Of a DNA stretch of 64,000 bases, positions 51,848 through 61,768 are shown piece after piece. The DNA is taken from positions 1-64,000 of the forward strand of contig JAEZRM010000081.1 of the NCBI GenBank assembly GCA_023412805.1. Direction: 5' to 3'. The position numbers and the translations under genes were made by a program. The notes below the pieces were generated by a model that was not told where the DNA came from, made no database searches, and saw nothing but the letters and a program-made list of their open reading frames with translations. Source of the stretch: Pseudomonadota bacterium. Lineage in GTDB: Bacteria; Pseudomonadota; Alphaproteobacteria; Rhizobiales; Hyphomicrobiaceae. The number at the start of each line of letters is the position of its first letter. Position 1 is the first letter of the stretch.

Positions 51848-52842
51848 AGCCCAATCTGCCACCCGTTCTGGAGGTCAAGAACCTCAAGAAGGACTTTCCC
51901 GTCAAAAAGGGCCTCTTCGGCCGTGCAGGCGCCTACGTCCACGCCGTCGACGGCATCAGCTTCACCATCGGTGAGAGCGAAACACTCGGCCTCGTCGGCG
52001 AATCCGGTTGCGGCAAGTCCACCGCGGGCAAGCTTATTCTCAAGCTCATTCCGCCGACGGCCGGCGAAATCCGCCTTGGCGGGCGGCGCATCGACGAGCT
52101 CGGCGGCGAAAGCATGCGCGACTGCCGCCGCACCATGCAGGTCGTCTTCCAGGATCCGTACTCATCGCTCAATCCGCGCATGCGCGCCCGCGACATCGTC
52201 GCCGAGCCACTGCGCAACTTCGAGGCGCTCAGCGAGAGCGATATCGATAAGCGCGTGAGCCATCTCTTCGACAACGTCGGCCTGCGCAGCGATCAGCTAT
52301 CGCGCTTTCCGCACGAGTTCTCGGGCGGGCAACGCCAGCGGCTCGTCATTGCGCGCGCGCTCGCCGTGCGCCCGAGCCTCATCGTGTGTGACGAGCCCGT
52401 CTCCGCGCTCGACGTCTCCGTGCAGGCGCAGGTCATCAATCTGCTGATCGACCTGCAGAAGGAGTTCGGCGTCGCATACCTCTTCATCGCGCACGATCTC
52501 GCGGTCGTCGAGCACATCAGCCATCGCGTCGCGGTTATGTACCTCGGCCGCATTGTCGAGCTTGCTGACAAGGAGTCGCTTTTCGCGAGCCCGCAGCACC
52601 CGTACACCGAGGCGCTGCTGTCGGCCGTTCCGGTGCCTGATCCAACGGTCAAGCCGAACCGCATCATCCTGCAGGGCGATGTGCCGAGCCCGATCAATCC
52701 GCCGCCCGGCTGTCACTTCCACACGCGATGCCCCTATGCCGTGGAGCGCTGCAAGCTGGAGCGCCCGATCATGCGCAAGACCAAGCCAGGGCACTTTGCG
52801 GCCTGCCACCTGCGCGATGGCGAGCCCGTTCAGACGGTGTAA
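51844..52842 (+). CDS. Peptide-type ABC transporter ATPase (DppF type)
   Basis: A 332-residue ATPase. The N-terminus has LEVKNLKKDFPVKKGLFGR, then AVDGISFTIGESETLGLVGE and Walker A GESGCGKSTA; FSGGQRQRLVIARALA is the signature and IVCDEPVSALDV the Walker B. The C-terminal CHFHTRCPYAVERC carries the cysteines of the oligopeptide-transporter domain. ATG 51844 overlaps the restored stop of the dppD-like gene, which argues that the operon was built with an intact partner. Confidence 0.93.
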   Translation: MKPNLPPVLEVKNLKKDFPVKKGLFGRAGAYVHAVDGISFTIGESETLGLVGESGCGKSTAGKLILKLIPPTAGEIRLGGRRIDELGGESMRDCRRTMQVVFQDPYSSLNPRMRARDIVAEPLRNFEALSESDIDKRVSHLFDNVGLRSDQLSRFPHEFSGGQRQRLVIARALAVRPSLIVCDEPVSALDVSVQAQVINLLIDLQKEFGVAYLFIAHDLAVVEHISHRVAVMYLGRIVELADKESLFASPQHPYTEALLSAVPVPDPTVKPNRIILQGDVPSPINPPPGCHFHTRCPYAVERCKLERPIMRKTKPGHFAACHLRDGEPVQTV

Positions 52843-52851
52843 GGACTTCCG

Positions 52852-53787
52852 ATGCCGAGAATAGTCACAGTGGGCGCTGCCCAGCTTGGGCCGATCGCGC
52901 GCGTGGAGACCCGCGGTGATGTCGTTGCCCGGCTCATTGCGCTCATGCGTCAGGCAAAGGAGGCCGGCTGCGATATCGTTGTCTACCCCGAGCTGGCGCT
53001 CACGACGTTCTTCCCGCGCTGGTACATGGAAGATCAGCACGAGATCGATGCGTATTTCGAGCGCGAGATGCCCTCGCCGGATACGGCACCGCTCTTCGAG
53101 ACCGCACGCCAGCTCGGCATTGGCTTTCATCTCGGGTACGCCGAACTCGTTCAGGAGGCCGGACACACGCGGCGCTTCAATACGGCCATCCTGGTAGACA
53201 AGTCGGGCGGCATCGTCGCCAAGTATCGAAAGATCCACTTGCCCGGACACGCCGAGCACGAGCCTTACCGCGCATTCCAGCATCTCGAGAAGCGCTACTT
53301 CGACGTCGGCGACCTCGGCTTTCCCGTGTGGCGCGCGTTCGGCGGCATCGTCGGCATGTGCATCTGCAATGACCGGCGCTGGCCGGAGACGTATCGCGTC
53401 ATGGGCCTGCAGGGTGTCGAGATGATCCTGCTCGGCTACAATACACCACTGCACAATCCACCCGCGCCGGAGCATGACGCGCTCGGCAATTTTCACAATA
53501 CACTTGTCATGCAATCCGGGGCCTATCAGAACGGAACCTGGGTGGTCGGTGTCGCGAAGGCCGGCATAGAGGAAGGGATCATGCATCTTGGCCAATCGCA
53601 AATCATCGCGCCATCAGGCGAAACGGTGGCGATGTGCACCACGCTCGGCGACGAGCTGGCGGTTGCGCGCTGCGACCTCGATCTGACCGTCTCGTACAAA
53701 TCGACGGTCTTCAACTTCGCCCGCCATCGGCGCCCCGAGCACTACGGCCTGATCGTCGAGCGCACGGGCACAAAGCTTCCGGACTGA
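52852..53787 (+). CDS. N-carbamoyl-D-amino-acid hydrolase
   Basis: A 311-residue nitrilase-superfamily enzyme that removes the carbamoyl group from N-carbamoyl-D-amino acids, giving the D-amino acid, CO2 and ammonia. The triad falls exactly at Glu47 (YPELAL), Lys127 (YRKIHLPG) and Cys172 (CICNDRRWPE), the positions known for Agrobacterium carbamoylase, and RYFDVGDLGFPVWR and HHNTLVMQ-like FHNTLVMQSGAYQNG also fit. AAGGA precedes the ATG. It is the last gene of the importer operon, so the imported compound is probably a hydantoin- or ureido-type molecule. Confidence 0.9.
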   Translation: MPRIVTVGAAQLGPIARVETRGDVVARLIALMRQAKEAGCDIVVYPELALTTFFPRWYMEDQHEIDAYFEREMPSPDTAPLFETARQLGIGFHLGYAELVQEAGHTRRFNTAILVDKSGGIVAKYRKIHLPGHAEHEPYRAFQHLEKRYFDVGDLGFPVWRAFGGIVGMCICNDRRWPETYRVMGLQGVEMILLGYNTPLHNPPAPEHDALGNFHNTLVMQSGAYQNGTWVVGVAKAGIEEGIMHLGQSQIIAPSGETVAMCTTLGDELAVARCDLDLTVSYKSTVFNFARHRRPEHYGLIVERTGTKLPD

Positions 53788-53835
53788 GGTGGCACTTCGA
53801 TTGAGAGACGACGTTCCAGACATAGGCGGGTTGAC

Positions 53836-55050
53836 GTGACGCCGAAGCCCGCAGATCCGCAGGATCGGCCACCCAGCCCCACCGCGCGCGTGCCGTTGTG
53901 GCTCATTGCCTTGTTCACGCTGACCGGGCCGATCGCCATGCACATGCTCGTGCCGGCGCTCCCGCACGCAGCGCGGGATCTCGGCACGTCTGCTGCGGCC
54001 ATGCAGCTCACGATCAGCCTGTACATTCTGGGCATGGCCGTGGGGCAGCTCGGATACGGACCGGTATCCGATCGTTTCGGCCGTCGGCCGGTACTGATGG
54101 CGGGACTTGGACTCTATGCCATTGCGGGCATGGCCGCAGCGCTGGCCCCGAATGTTCAGGCACTCATTGTAGCGCGCGTGTTCCAGGCCTTCGGCGGAGG
54201 CGCCGGCCTGGCACTGGGCCGTGCGATCGTACGCGATACAGCAGGGCCGTCCGATGTCGCGCGGCGCCTCGCCCTCATGAACCTCATGGTGACGCTCGGC
54301 CCGGGCATGGCGCCCGTCATAGGCGGCGTACTCGCGGCATCGTTCGGATGGCGTGCGATCTTCGTCTCGCTCGGCGCTCTCGGCGTCGTAAATCTTATCT
54401 TCCTATGGCGCCTGCTGCCCGAGACGCGTCCCGTCGCGGACAACGTGAGCACCACGACGATCTTGCATGACTACGGCAATCTGCTGCGGTCGCCCGCATT
54501 CGTCGGCTACGCAATCGGCGGCGGCTGCGCAACGACATCCATGTACGCATTCGTCGCCGCCGCTCCCTTCATTCTCGTCGAAGAGCTTCACCGGCCCGCC
54601 TACGAGGTCGGCATCTATCTCGGTCTACTGGTCGGTGGCTTCTCACTCGGGACCATCCTCGCAACGCGGCTCATTCCCGGCATTCCGATCGCCAAGCTTC
54701 TGGCCCGCTCCAGCCTGCTCAGTGCGCTCGCCGCATTCTCGTTTCTCGGCGCAGCGCTGTCGGGCCACTTGAGCGTCGCTCTGGCGGTCATCCCGATGAT
54801 CGTATTCACGGTCGGGGCCGGGATCTCCTCACCGACAGCACTTACAGAGGCTCTCGGGGTCAATGCGCGCATCGTAGGATCGGCGTCGGGTCTCTATGGT
54901 AGTGCCCAAATGGGCATCGGCGCCTTGTGCGCAGGCCTTGTTGCCCTCGGGAACGATCCCGCGCTCACGGCAGGCATCATCCTCGCGTCCGCAAGTGTCA
55001 TCGGGCAGCTCGCATTCTGGATCGGTGCGCGCAGCCGCAGCCAGACTTGA
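53836..55050 (+). CDS. MFS multidrug/Bcr-CflA family efflux transporter
   Basis: A 404-residue, twelve-helix antiporter. Motif A reads GYGPVSDRFGRRPVLMAGL, and motif C lies in LMNLMVTLGPGMAPVIGGVL, both typical of Bcr/CflA exporters. The start codon is GTG at 53836. It follows the carbamoylase by 48 bases and may be on the same transcript. Bcr relatives export bicyclomycin, sulfonamides or dipeptides and cysteine; the substrate here is unknown. Confidence 0.88.
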   Translation: MTPKPADPQDRPPSPTARVPLWLIALFTLTGPIAMHMLVPALPHAARDLGTSAAAMQLTISLYILGMAVGQLGYGPVSDRFGRRPVLMAGLGLYAIAGMAAALAPNVQALIVARVFQAFGGGAGLALGRAIVRDTAGPSDVARRLALMNLMVTLGPGMAPVIGGVLAASFGWRAIFVSLGALGVVNLIFLWRLLPETRPVADNVSTTTILHDYGNLLRSPAFVGYAIGGGCATTSMYAFVAAAPFILVEELHRPAYEVGIYLGLLVGGFSLGTILATRLIPGIPIAKLLARSSLLSALAAFSFLGAALSGHLSVALAVIPMIVFTVGAGISSPTALTEALGVNARIVGSASGLYGSAQMGIGALCAGLVALGNDPALTAGIILASASVIGQLAFWIGARSRSQT

Positions 55051-55171
55051 GCACGGCACGCGCGGCCGGTGACAACTGCGCTAGAATGACGACGGGCGAA
55101 CCCGCTCGCGCCAGCCATCGTCCTACCATTGTCCGGCGCCCACGCGTCACAGCATGCAATCGAGGCTCATG

Positions 55172-55804
55172 ATGCCAGCCAACGTCACCGTCATCTCGCA
55201 CCCGCTGGTCCAGCACAAATTATCTCTCATGCGCGACGTCAGCACCACGACGTCAAAGTTCAGAGCTCTGCTGCGCGAGATCAGCCTGCTTCTCACCTAC
55301 GAGATCTGCCGCGATCTCGAGACCGAAATGGTCGAGATCGCAACGCCGCTCGAGACCTTCATGGCACCGCGCCTCGAAGGCAAGAAGCTCTGCTTCATCT
55401 CGATCCTGCGCGCCGGCAACGGGCTGCTGGATGGCATGCTCGACCTCGTGCCGTCCGCGCGCGTCGGCCACATCGGGCTTTTTCGCGACCCGAAGACACT
55501 GAAGCCCGTCGAGTACTACCTGAAGCTTCCCGACCGGATCGAGGATCGGCTCTGCATCTGCGTCGACCCGATGCTGGCGACGGGCAACTCCGCAGTTGCC
55601 GCCGTCCAACGCATCAAGGAAGCCGGCGCCCGACGCATCAAGTTCGTCTGCCTGCTTGCCGCCCCGCCGGGCATCGACACCTTCGCCGCGGCGCATCCCG
55701 ACGTACCGGTTCTCACCGCTGCCATCGACCGCGAGCTCAATGATCACGCCTATATCGTTCCGGGCCTCGGCGATGCCGGCGACAGGATGTACGGCACGAA
55801 GTAG
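55172..55804 (+). CDS. upp: Uracil phosphoribosyltransferase
   Basis: A salvage enzyme of about 210 residues making UMP from uracil and PRPP. The N-terminal NVTVISHPLVQHKLSLMRD is diagnostic, SILRAGNGLLDGML is the PRPP/flexible loop region and VDPMLATGNSA the PRPP-binding motif; the C-terminal IVPGLGDAGDRMYGTK binds uracil. Start 55172 has GAGG six bases upstream; ATGs at 55154 and 55169 are alternatives. Upstream spacing of about 120 bases suggests its own promoter. It is convergent with fdhE. Confidence 0.94.
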   Translation: MPANVTVISHPLVQHKLSLMRDVSTTTSKFRALLREISLLLTYEICRDLETEMVEIATPLETFMAPRLEGKKLCFISILRAGNGLLDGMLDLVPSARVGHIGLFRDPKTLKPVEYYLKLPDRIEDRLCICVDPMLATGNSAVAAVQRIKEAGARRIKFVCLLAAPPGIDTFAAAHPDVPVLTAAIDRELNDHAYIVPGLGDAGDRMYGTK

Positions 55805-55815
55805 CGAGGGCCCGC

Positions 55816-56736
55816 TCAGTATCCCAGCAGGAAGGGATTCTGGCTGCCACGCTTCCAGCCTTCCTCGGCGAGCAGCATGTCGAGGCCGACGCTCGCCAAG
55901 TCGTCGCTGAGTGGTTCAAGCGCGACGTCATTGACCTGGTAGACGATCTTCACGTAGCCGCGGCATGTCTCGCACGTCTCCGCCTTGACCGTGTCGGGCT
56001 GCCCCTCGATGCCGCGGAAGCTCACGCCATCCGTCGCCCCACACAGCACGCACATGACGCGGATCACGTTCCACATGGTCCCGCAGAGACTGCACGTGCA
56101 GTAGCGCGTGTTGTACGCTTTCGGCCAACCGACCACGCTGCTCGCCACGGGCGCACTGCCGCACGAGGGACACGCCGCATGGGCGACCGGTGTCAACGCC
56201 TCGGCATCGAGCATCGCCGCCAGTCGCGTGAAATGCACCTGAAGCCCTGCCAGAATCAGAACGCGCTGCGCCATGTCGTCGGTGGATGCCGGTTCCTTCA
56301 GCGCACCCGTCACGAGCTCGCGCCCCCGCGATGGAAGAGCCTCGATGAGCGCATCGACAGCCGCCGCCGTCGCAGGGGGCAAGGTCATCGCGCGCAGCCG
56401 GACAGCAAGTCCTTCGACGGCCGCCATCATGGCACCATCCGGCTCGAGTGTTCCACGTGCGATCGGCGGCATGCCGTTCTGCTGGGCCCGCGCAATAAGA
56501 TCCGCGGACGGCAGTGATACGGGCGGCAGCGTGGCCGCGATATCATGCTGCGCAGATGCGAGTCTTGCGAGAAACTCGAGATAGGGGCTGAGCTTGTGAC
56601 CGGAGCGCGCCAGCTCCGCGAGGCGCTCGGCGCGGCTCAGGAACAGCGCGGATGGATCGGGGAGCACCGCGAAGGGTGGTTTCGCCTGCTCTCCGATATT
56701 GCTCATGTCGCCGACGATGCGGCGTCCGCCGGGCAT
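55816..56736 (-). CDS. fdhE: Formate dehydrogenase accessory protein FdhE
   Basis: A 306-residue rubredoxin-like protein with four CxxC pairs in order: CPSCG, CSLCG, CVLCG and CETCRG; this is the FdhE pattern. FdhE binds the exported-type formate dehydrogenase alpha subunit and helps its maturation before Tat export. Start 56736 is chosen for AGAGGTG; ATGs at 56751 and 56706 are alternatives. It is the last gene of the fdn operon, about 130 bases after the cytochrome gene. Confidence 0.9.
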   Translation of the reverse strand: MPGGRRIVGDMSNIGEQAKPPFAVLPDPSALFLSRAERLAELARSGHKLSPYLEFLARLASAQHDIAATLPPVSLPSADLIARAQQNGMPPIARGTLEPDGAMMAAVEGLAVRLRAMTLPPATAAAVDALIEALPSRGRELVTGALKEPASTDDMAQRVLILAGLQVHFTRLAAMLDAEALTPVAHAACPSCGSAPVASSVVGWPKAYNTRYCTCSLCGTMWNVIRVMCVLCGATDGVSFRGIEGQPDTVKAETCETCRGYVKIVYQVNDVALEPLSDDLASVGLDMLLAEEGWKRGSQNPFLLGY

Positions 56737-56868
56737 TGTCACCTCTGTCATCGATTATCGGGCGCTCATGTAGAGCGCGCTCAGTCACGCCCTGTGCGGC
56801 GTGAAATATCAAGCGGCAAAAAGCGGCTCTTCCGGCAAATCTCGAATGCCGAAAGAGCCTTAGATTGC

Positions 56869-57570
56869 CTATTCGGCAGGTGTCACGTGCTGCCGCTCGA
56901 CCTTGCCTTCATCGACTTCCTTGCGCAGCCACTTGCGGTGATGCCGCCAGCCCCAACCGCCGGTGACGAAACCCCGCGTCATGGCGCTGAACGTACCGCG
57001 CACCCAAATCGCCGCGTAGACATGGACGATCCAGATCGTGATCGTGAGCACCGCGGCGGAGGCATGGATCAGAGCTGCCGCGCGAAGCTGGTCGATCGTC
57101 GCCTTGAACCCGAAAAGGCCCTCGAAGTACGCAAGACCCGGCTCCCATAGCCCGACGCCCGTCACGAACATCACCGCCACGAGCACGGATTGCGACCAGA
57201 AGACGAACTTCTGCCCGGCATTGTACTTGCCGACTTCCGGTAGATACTCATCGTTGCCGCTCAACACATGGCGGATGCGCGCGAGCCACACCCAGTCCGT
57301 GCGCTCGGGCAAATTCTGCGCGAAGAAGCGGATAAACAGCCCGATGAATCCAACGACGAGCACAACACCGATCCAAGGATGGAGCCAGCGCACCGTCGCC
57401 CCGCCACCGAAGAGCCCGCTCAGCCAATAAAGGCTCGGATGGAAGAGCGAAAGCCCGCTCAACAGCAAGAGAACGAAGCTGATCGCGACGATCCAATGGT
57501 TGATGCGAGCACTTCCCGAGTAGCGGGGCACACGCGTGTGCGCCCCGCTGTCCTGATCATGTGTGCTCAC
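56869..57570 (-). CDS. fdnI: Formate dehydrogenase gamma subunit (cytochrome b)
   Basis: A 233-residue inner-membrane diheme cytochrome b of the FdnI/FdoI family. Four helices are visible, from HWIVAISFVLLLLSGLSLF to IHASAAVLTITIWIVHVYAA, with histidines at the helix ends that bind the two hemes and one near the quinone site. It takes electrons from the iron-sulfur subunit and reduces quinone. The start is a GTG whose next base completes the stop of the beta-subunit gene (GTGA overlap), so the two are coupled. Confidence 0.92.
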   Translation of the reverse strand: MSTHDQDSGAHTRVPRYSGSARINHWIVAISFVLLLLSGLSLFHPSLYWLSGLFGGGATVRWLHPWIGVVLVVGFIGLFIRFFAQNLPERTDWVWLARIRHVLSGNDEYLPEVGKYNAGQKFVFWSQSVLVAVMFVTGVGLWEPGLAYFEGLFGFKATIDQLRAAALIHASAAVLTITIWIVHVYAAIWVRGTFSAMTRGFVTGGWGWRHHRKWLRKEVDEGKVERQHVTPAE

Positions 57571-58505
57571 GACTTACCTCCCGCCAGCTTCTCGGCATTC
57601 TCCTCGTCTTCCTTGGAGACGCGATTGGGGCCTTGCAGGATGTGGTGGATCACGCCAGCAGCAGCCGTCAGGCCGATCAACGCCAAACCAGCGTACTTTC
57701 CGACACCCTTCCAGGCCTCGACGAGAGGACTGATCCGCGGGTTCTCGGCAAGACCGGCATAGAGCTGCGGTTTGTCGGCGTGATGGAGCACGTACATGAC
57801 GTGCGTGCCCTGCACACCTGGCGGATCATAGAGCCCCGCTTTGTCGAAGCCGCGAGACTTCAAGTCAGCGATGCGCTTTGCCGCCCAGGTCTTCATCTCG
57901 TCCTTCGTGCCGAACACGATCGCCTGGGTCGGGCAAGCCTTCTGGCAAGCAGGCCCCTGGCCGACAGCCACACGATCCGAGCAGAGCGTGCACTTGTAGG
58001 CTTTGTGATCGGCATTTGAGATGCGCGGGATGTTGAAGGGACAGCCCTTCACGCAATACCCGCAGCCGATGCAGTTCTCCTTGATAAAATCGACGATACC
58101 ATTGGAGTACTGCACGATCGCACCCGGTGAGGGGCACGCTTTGAGACAGCCCGGATCCTCGCAATGCATGCAGCCGTCCTTGCGGATCAGCCACTCGAGA
58201 TTGCCGCTCTCCGGATTCTCGTATTCGGTATAGCGCATCAGCGTCCAGCTGTTGGGCGTGAGGTCGTGCGGATTGTCGTAGACACCGACATTCACGCCGA
58301 CCTCTTCCGTGAGCTGGTTCCACTCGAGGCAAGCCGTCTGGCATGCCTTGCAGCCGATGCACTTCGACACGTCGATCAGCTTGGCGACCTCGGTCTGCCG
58401 CTTTGCGGGCGGCGTGATCGTGGAGGCCGAGCGGCGGATCATGTCCTTCTCGCCGAACTTGGCTGAGGACTTCTCCGTGGTGGGATTGGGGATTGCTGGA
58501 AACAT
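57567..58505 (-). CDS. fdnH: Formate dehydrogenase beta subunit (iron-sulfur)
   Basis: A 312-residue electron-transfer subunit with four [4Fe-4S] clusters. Cysteine groups are CIGCKACQTACLEW, CMHCEDPGCLKACP, CIGCGYCVKGCPFN and CTLCSDRVAVGQGPAC-type CQKACP. The C-terminal helix YAGLALIGLTAAAGVIHHIL anchors it in the membrane next to the cytochrome subunit, as in FdnH. It is exported with the alpha subunit, whose Tat signal serves both. Start ATG 58505, 14 bases after the alpha-subunit stop. Confidence 0.93.
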   Translation of the reverse strand: MFPAIPNPTTEKSSAKFGEKDMIRRSASTITPPAKRQTEVAKLIDVSKCIGCKACQTACLEWNQLTEEVGVNVGVYDNPHDLTPNSWTLMRYTEYENPESGNLEWLIRKDGCMHCEDPGCLKACPSPGAIVQYSNGIVDFIKENCIGCGYCVKGCPFNIPRISNADHKAYKCTLCSDRVAVGQGPACQKACPTQAIVFGTKDEMKTWAAKRIADLKSRGFDKAGLYDPPGVQGTHVMYVLHHADKPQLYAGLAENPRISPLVEAWKGVGKYAGLALIGLTAAAGVIHHILQGPNRVSKEDEENAEKLAGGKS

Positions 58506-58519
58506 GTTGTTGCTCTCCC

Positions 58520-61500
58520 CTATGCCACCGGCCCGACGATGGGCTCGACGTTGACGAGAAATGCCTTGTACTCAGGCGTCTGCGAGTTGGCGTCACCGAC
58601 CGGCGGCGTCAGCCCGTTGATCGGATTGGCCTTGCGAGCCACGCCGATGAAGCCGAAGTTGAGCGGCAGCCCGACGTAATGCACGGTCTTCCCGTCGACC
58701 GTCAGGGGCTTCAGCCGCTTCGTCACGACAGCCTTGCCCTTGACCGAGCCACGCTTGGACCACACACGCACCCAGCCGCCATGCTTGATGCCTTTCTCGG
58801 CCGCAAGCTGCTCGGACATCTCCACGAAGAACTCGGGCTGCACGACAGCATTCATGTGCACGCCCTTCGTCCAGTAATGGAAATGCTCGACGAGGCGATA
58901 GGTGGTGGCGACAATCGGGAACTCCTTCGATGTGCCGAATGACGGCCGGTCACGCTCGAACACGCGCGCAGCCGGATTGCCCTTCAGCTTCGGGAAGACC
59001 GGGTTCGTCACCGGCGACTCGAATGGCTCGTAGTGGACCGGGAACGGCCCGTCAGCCATCAGTCCGCGCACCCAGAGGCGGGAGACGCCTTCGGGGTTCA
59101 TGATGAAGGGACCAGTGGCCTGCGACGGTGGGATGGTCGGCACATAGTCCGGCACATCCGGTCCGGTCCAGCGCTCGCCGTTCCAGAACATGTACTTCTT
59201 ACGCTCACTCCACGGCTTGCCTTCCGGATCGGCCGAGGCGCGATTGTACTGGATGCGACGATTGGCGGGCCATGAGAAGCCCCAGTTGCCGTACACACCG
59301 AGCCCCGATGGATCAGCGTTGTCACGACGCTGCGAGAGATTACCCGCAGGGCCATAAACGCCGGTGTAGATCCACATGGCGCCGTCGGTCGAGCCGTCGT
59401 CGCGCATCTCGCCGAAGCTCGCGAGCTGCTGCCCGGCTTGACGCGTGACCTTGCCGCTGGCGTCCTTCAGATCCACCAGCGCCTTGCCGTTGAGCTCCTT
59501 CAAAAGCTCGTCGGCGCTCGGCTCTGCCGGATTCTTGTACGACCAGTCGACGGCGAGCAGCGGCTCTGCTCCCTTGCCACCCTGCGTCTCGTAGAGCTTG
59601 CGAATGCGATTGAACAGATCCGCCAGGATGACCACGTCGGTGCGTGAGTCATGATAGGGATCCGCCGCCTGCCATTTCCACGAGATGCAGCGGCTCGAGT
59701 TGGTCAGGCTTCCCGCTTCCTCGGCGAACGAGGTGACGGGCAGCATGAACACTTCCGTTTGAATCTTGGCGGGATCGACGTTGTTGAACTCGCCGTGATT
59801 CTCCCAGAACCGCGCTGTGTCGGTCTCGATCGGATCGATGCTGACGAGGAATTTCAGCTTCGCCAGACCAGCGGCGCTCTTGTTCGAGTCCGCGATGGCC
59901 ATGAGCGGGTTGAAGCCCTGGCAGATCAGTCCGTTCGTCTTGCCCTGGTTGATCAGATCGAACATCCGCAGGCAGTCGTAGGCCACGTCGAGCTTCGGCA
60001 GCCAGTCGTAGCCGAAGTTGTTCTCCGGCGTTGCCTTGGCGCCGAAGTACGACTTCAGGAAGCTCACATAGAACTTCCGGTAGTTCTGCCAGTAGCTCGT
60101 CTGGTTGGCCTGGAGCGGCTTGAACGTCCGCTTGCTCAAGTGCGATTCGAGCGTCGGCTCCTGCTCGGTCGGCAACGCAAGGTAGCCGGGAATGGCTGCC
60201 GTGAGCGTGCCGACATCGGTGATGCCCTGGACGTTGGAGTGCCCGCGAAGTGCGTTCACGCCACCACCAGGAACGCCGATGTTGCCGCACAGAAGCTGGA
60301 TCATGGCTGCGGTACGGATGTTCTGCGCACCGTGCGAGTGCTGCGTCCATCCGAGTGCGTACATGATCGTCATCGCCCGCTCGCCATTGGCAGTCGAGGC
60401 GATCCACTCAGCGACCTTCAGGAACTTGTCCTGCGGCGTCCCGCTCACGCGATTGACCATCTCGGGCGTATAGACCGCGAAATGCTTCTTCATGAGCTGG
60501 AACACAGAACGTGGGTGCTCGAGTGTCATATCGCGCACGGCATAGCCGTCCGCACCGATCTCGTATTCCCACGAGCTGCGATCGTACGTCGCCTTCGACT
60601 CGTCGTACCCGGAGAAGAAGCCTTCATCGAAGGCGTAGCCTTCCTTCACCAGATATGCCGCGTTCGTGTAGTGGCGGACGTACTCCTTATGGATCTTGTC
60701 GTTGCTGAGCAGGTAATTGACGATACCTGACAGGAACGCAACGTCGGATCCTGGACGGAGCGGCGCATAGTGATCGGCAACAGCCGCCGATCGCGTAAAC
60801 CGCGGATCGACCACCATGAGCTTGGCGCCACGCTCGGCTTTCGCCTCGGTGACCCACTTGAATCCGCAAGGATGTGCTTCGGCGGCATTGCCGCCCATAA
60901 CGAGGACGAGATCCGTGTTGCGGATATCCGTCCAACTGTTGGTCATCGCACCGCGACCGAATGTCGGGCCCAGACTGGACACCGTCGGTCCGTGTCAGAT
61001 CCTCGCCTGATTTTCAATCTGGAGAAGACCGAGACCACGCGCGACCTTGTAGGTCGCCCAGCCGGTCTCGTTCGTGACCGAGCTGCCGGAGAGGAAACCC
61101 GTCGTCGTCCAGCGGTTGACCGTAACGCCCGCCGCGTTCTTCTCGACGAAGTTCGCGTCGCGATCTTCCTTCATGAGTTTCGCGATCCGCTCCATCGCGA
61201 AATCCCAGGTCACGGGCTCGAACTTCGCCGTGCCGGGCTTCCGATACATCGGCGTTTTCACGCGCGTCGCGGAATGGATGTAATCAATCGCGGCAGCACC
61301 CTTCGGGCACAGCGTTCCGCGGTTGACAGGATGGTCGGCATCGCCCTCGATGTGGACGACCTCGAGCTTGCCCTTGTTGGCCTTGCTCGGTGCCGCGTAA
61401 GCCAGCATTCCGCAGCTCACGGCGCAATAAGGGCACGTCGTACGCGCTTCCTTGGTCTGGACAAGCCTGAAGGGCTTGACGAGAGCCGAGACTTGCGCCT

Positions 61501-61594
61501 CCGCCTCTCCAAAGCCGAGCGCGCCGATGGCGGTTCCTGCTGCGCCGGCGCCAGCCAGCTGCATGAACCTTCGGCGAGAGACTTCGATGTTCAT
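58520..61594 (-). CDS. fdnG: Selenocysteine-containing formate dehydrogenase alpha subunit
   Basis: A single 1024-residue gene interrupted by an in-frame TGA at 60997-60995 (codon 200). Before it the frame ends ENQARI, after it continues HGPTVSSLGPTFGRGAMTNSW, which is the exact surrounding of the selenocysteine in E. coli FdnG and FdoG. A SECIS-like hairpin follows the codon. The N-terminus VSRRRFMQLAGAGAAGTA is a Tat signal, CPYCAVSCGML binds a [4Fe-4S] cluster, and GGNAAEAHPCGFKW and later blocks bind the bis-MGD molybdenum or tungsten cofactor. The enzyme oxidises formate in the periplasm. AAGGAGG precedes ATG 61594. Followed by fdnH, fdnI and fdhE. Confidence 0.95.
60958..60997 (-). promoter_or_regulatory. 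UGA selenocysteine codon and SECIS element
   Basis: On the minus strand the sequence TGACACGGACCGACGGTG begins with the Sec codon; the following TCC-AGTCT-GGG is a short stem with the AGTCT apical loop seen in E. coli fdnG, the loop bound by SelB. The distance from codon to loop agrees with bacterial SECIS elements. selA, selB, selD and the Sec tRNA are not in this window and must lie elsewhere. Confidence 0.85.
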
Positions 61595-61768
61595 GGGTCA
61601 GCCACCTCCTTGCAAATATTCTTATTTACCTTCCAAAGAGAAGACCGCAGTGCGCCACCCCCATCAAGGCGGCGCACCCAATGCTGCGATCGCAAAAACC
61701 AATTGATCGATAGCCAGGACGTTGGGCGCATGGGATACGCCGACGACGGCAGCAGTCACTGCCGCTAT

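Noticed and set aside
60995..60997. Nonsense mutation splitting the formate dehydrogenase gene
   Set aside because: The TGA sits at the known selenocysteine position and is followed by a SECIS-like hairpin; both halves are otherwise perfect.
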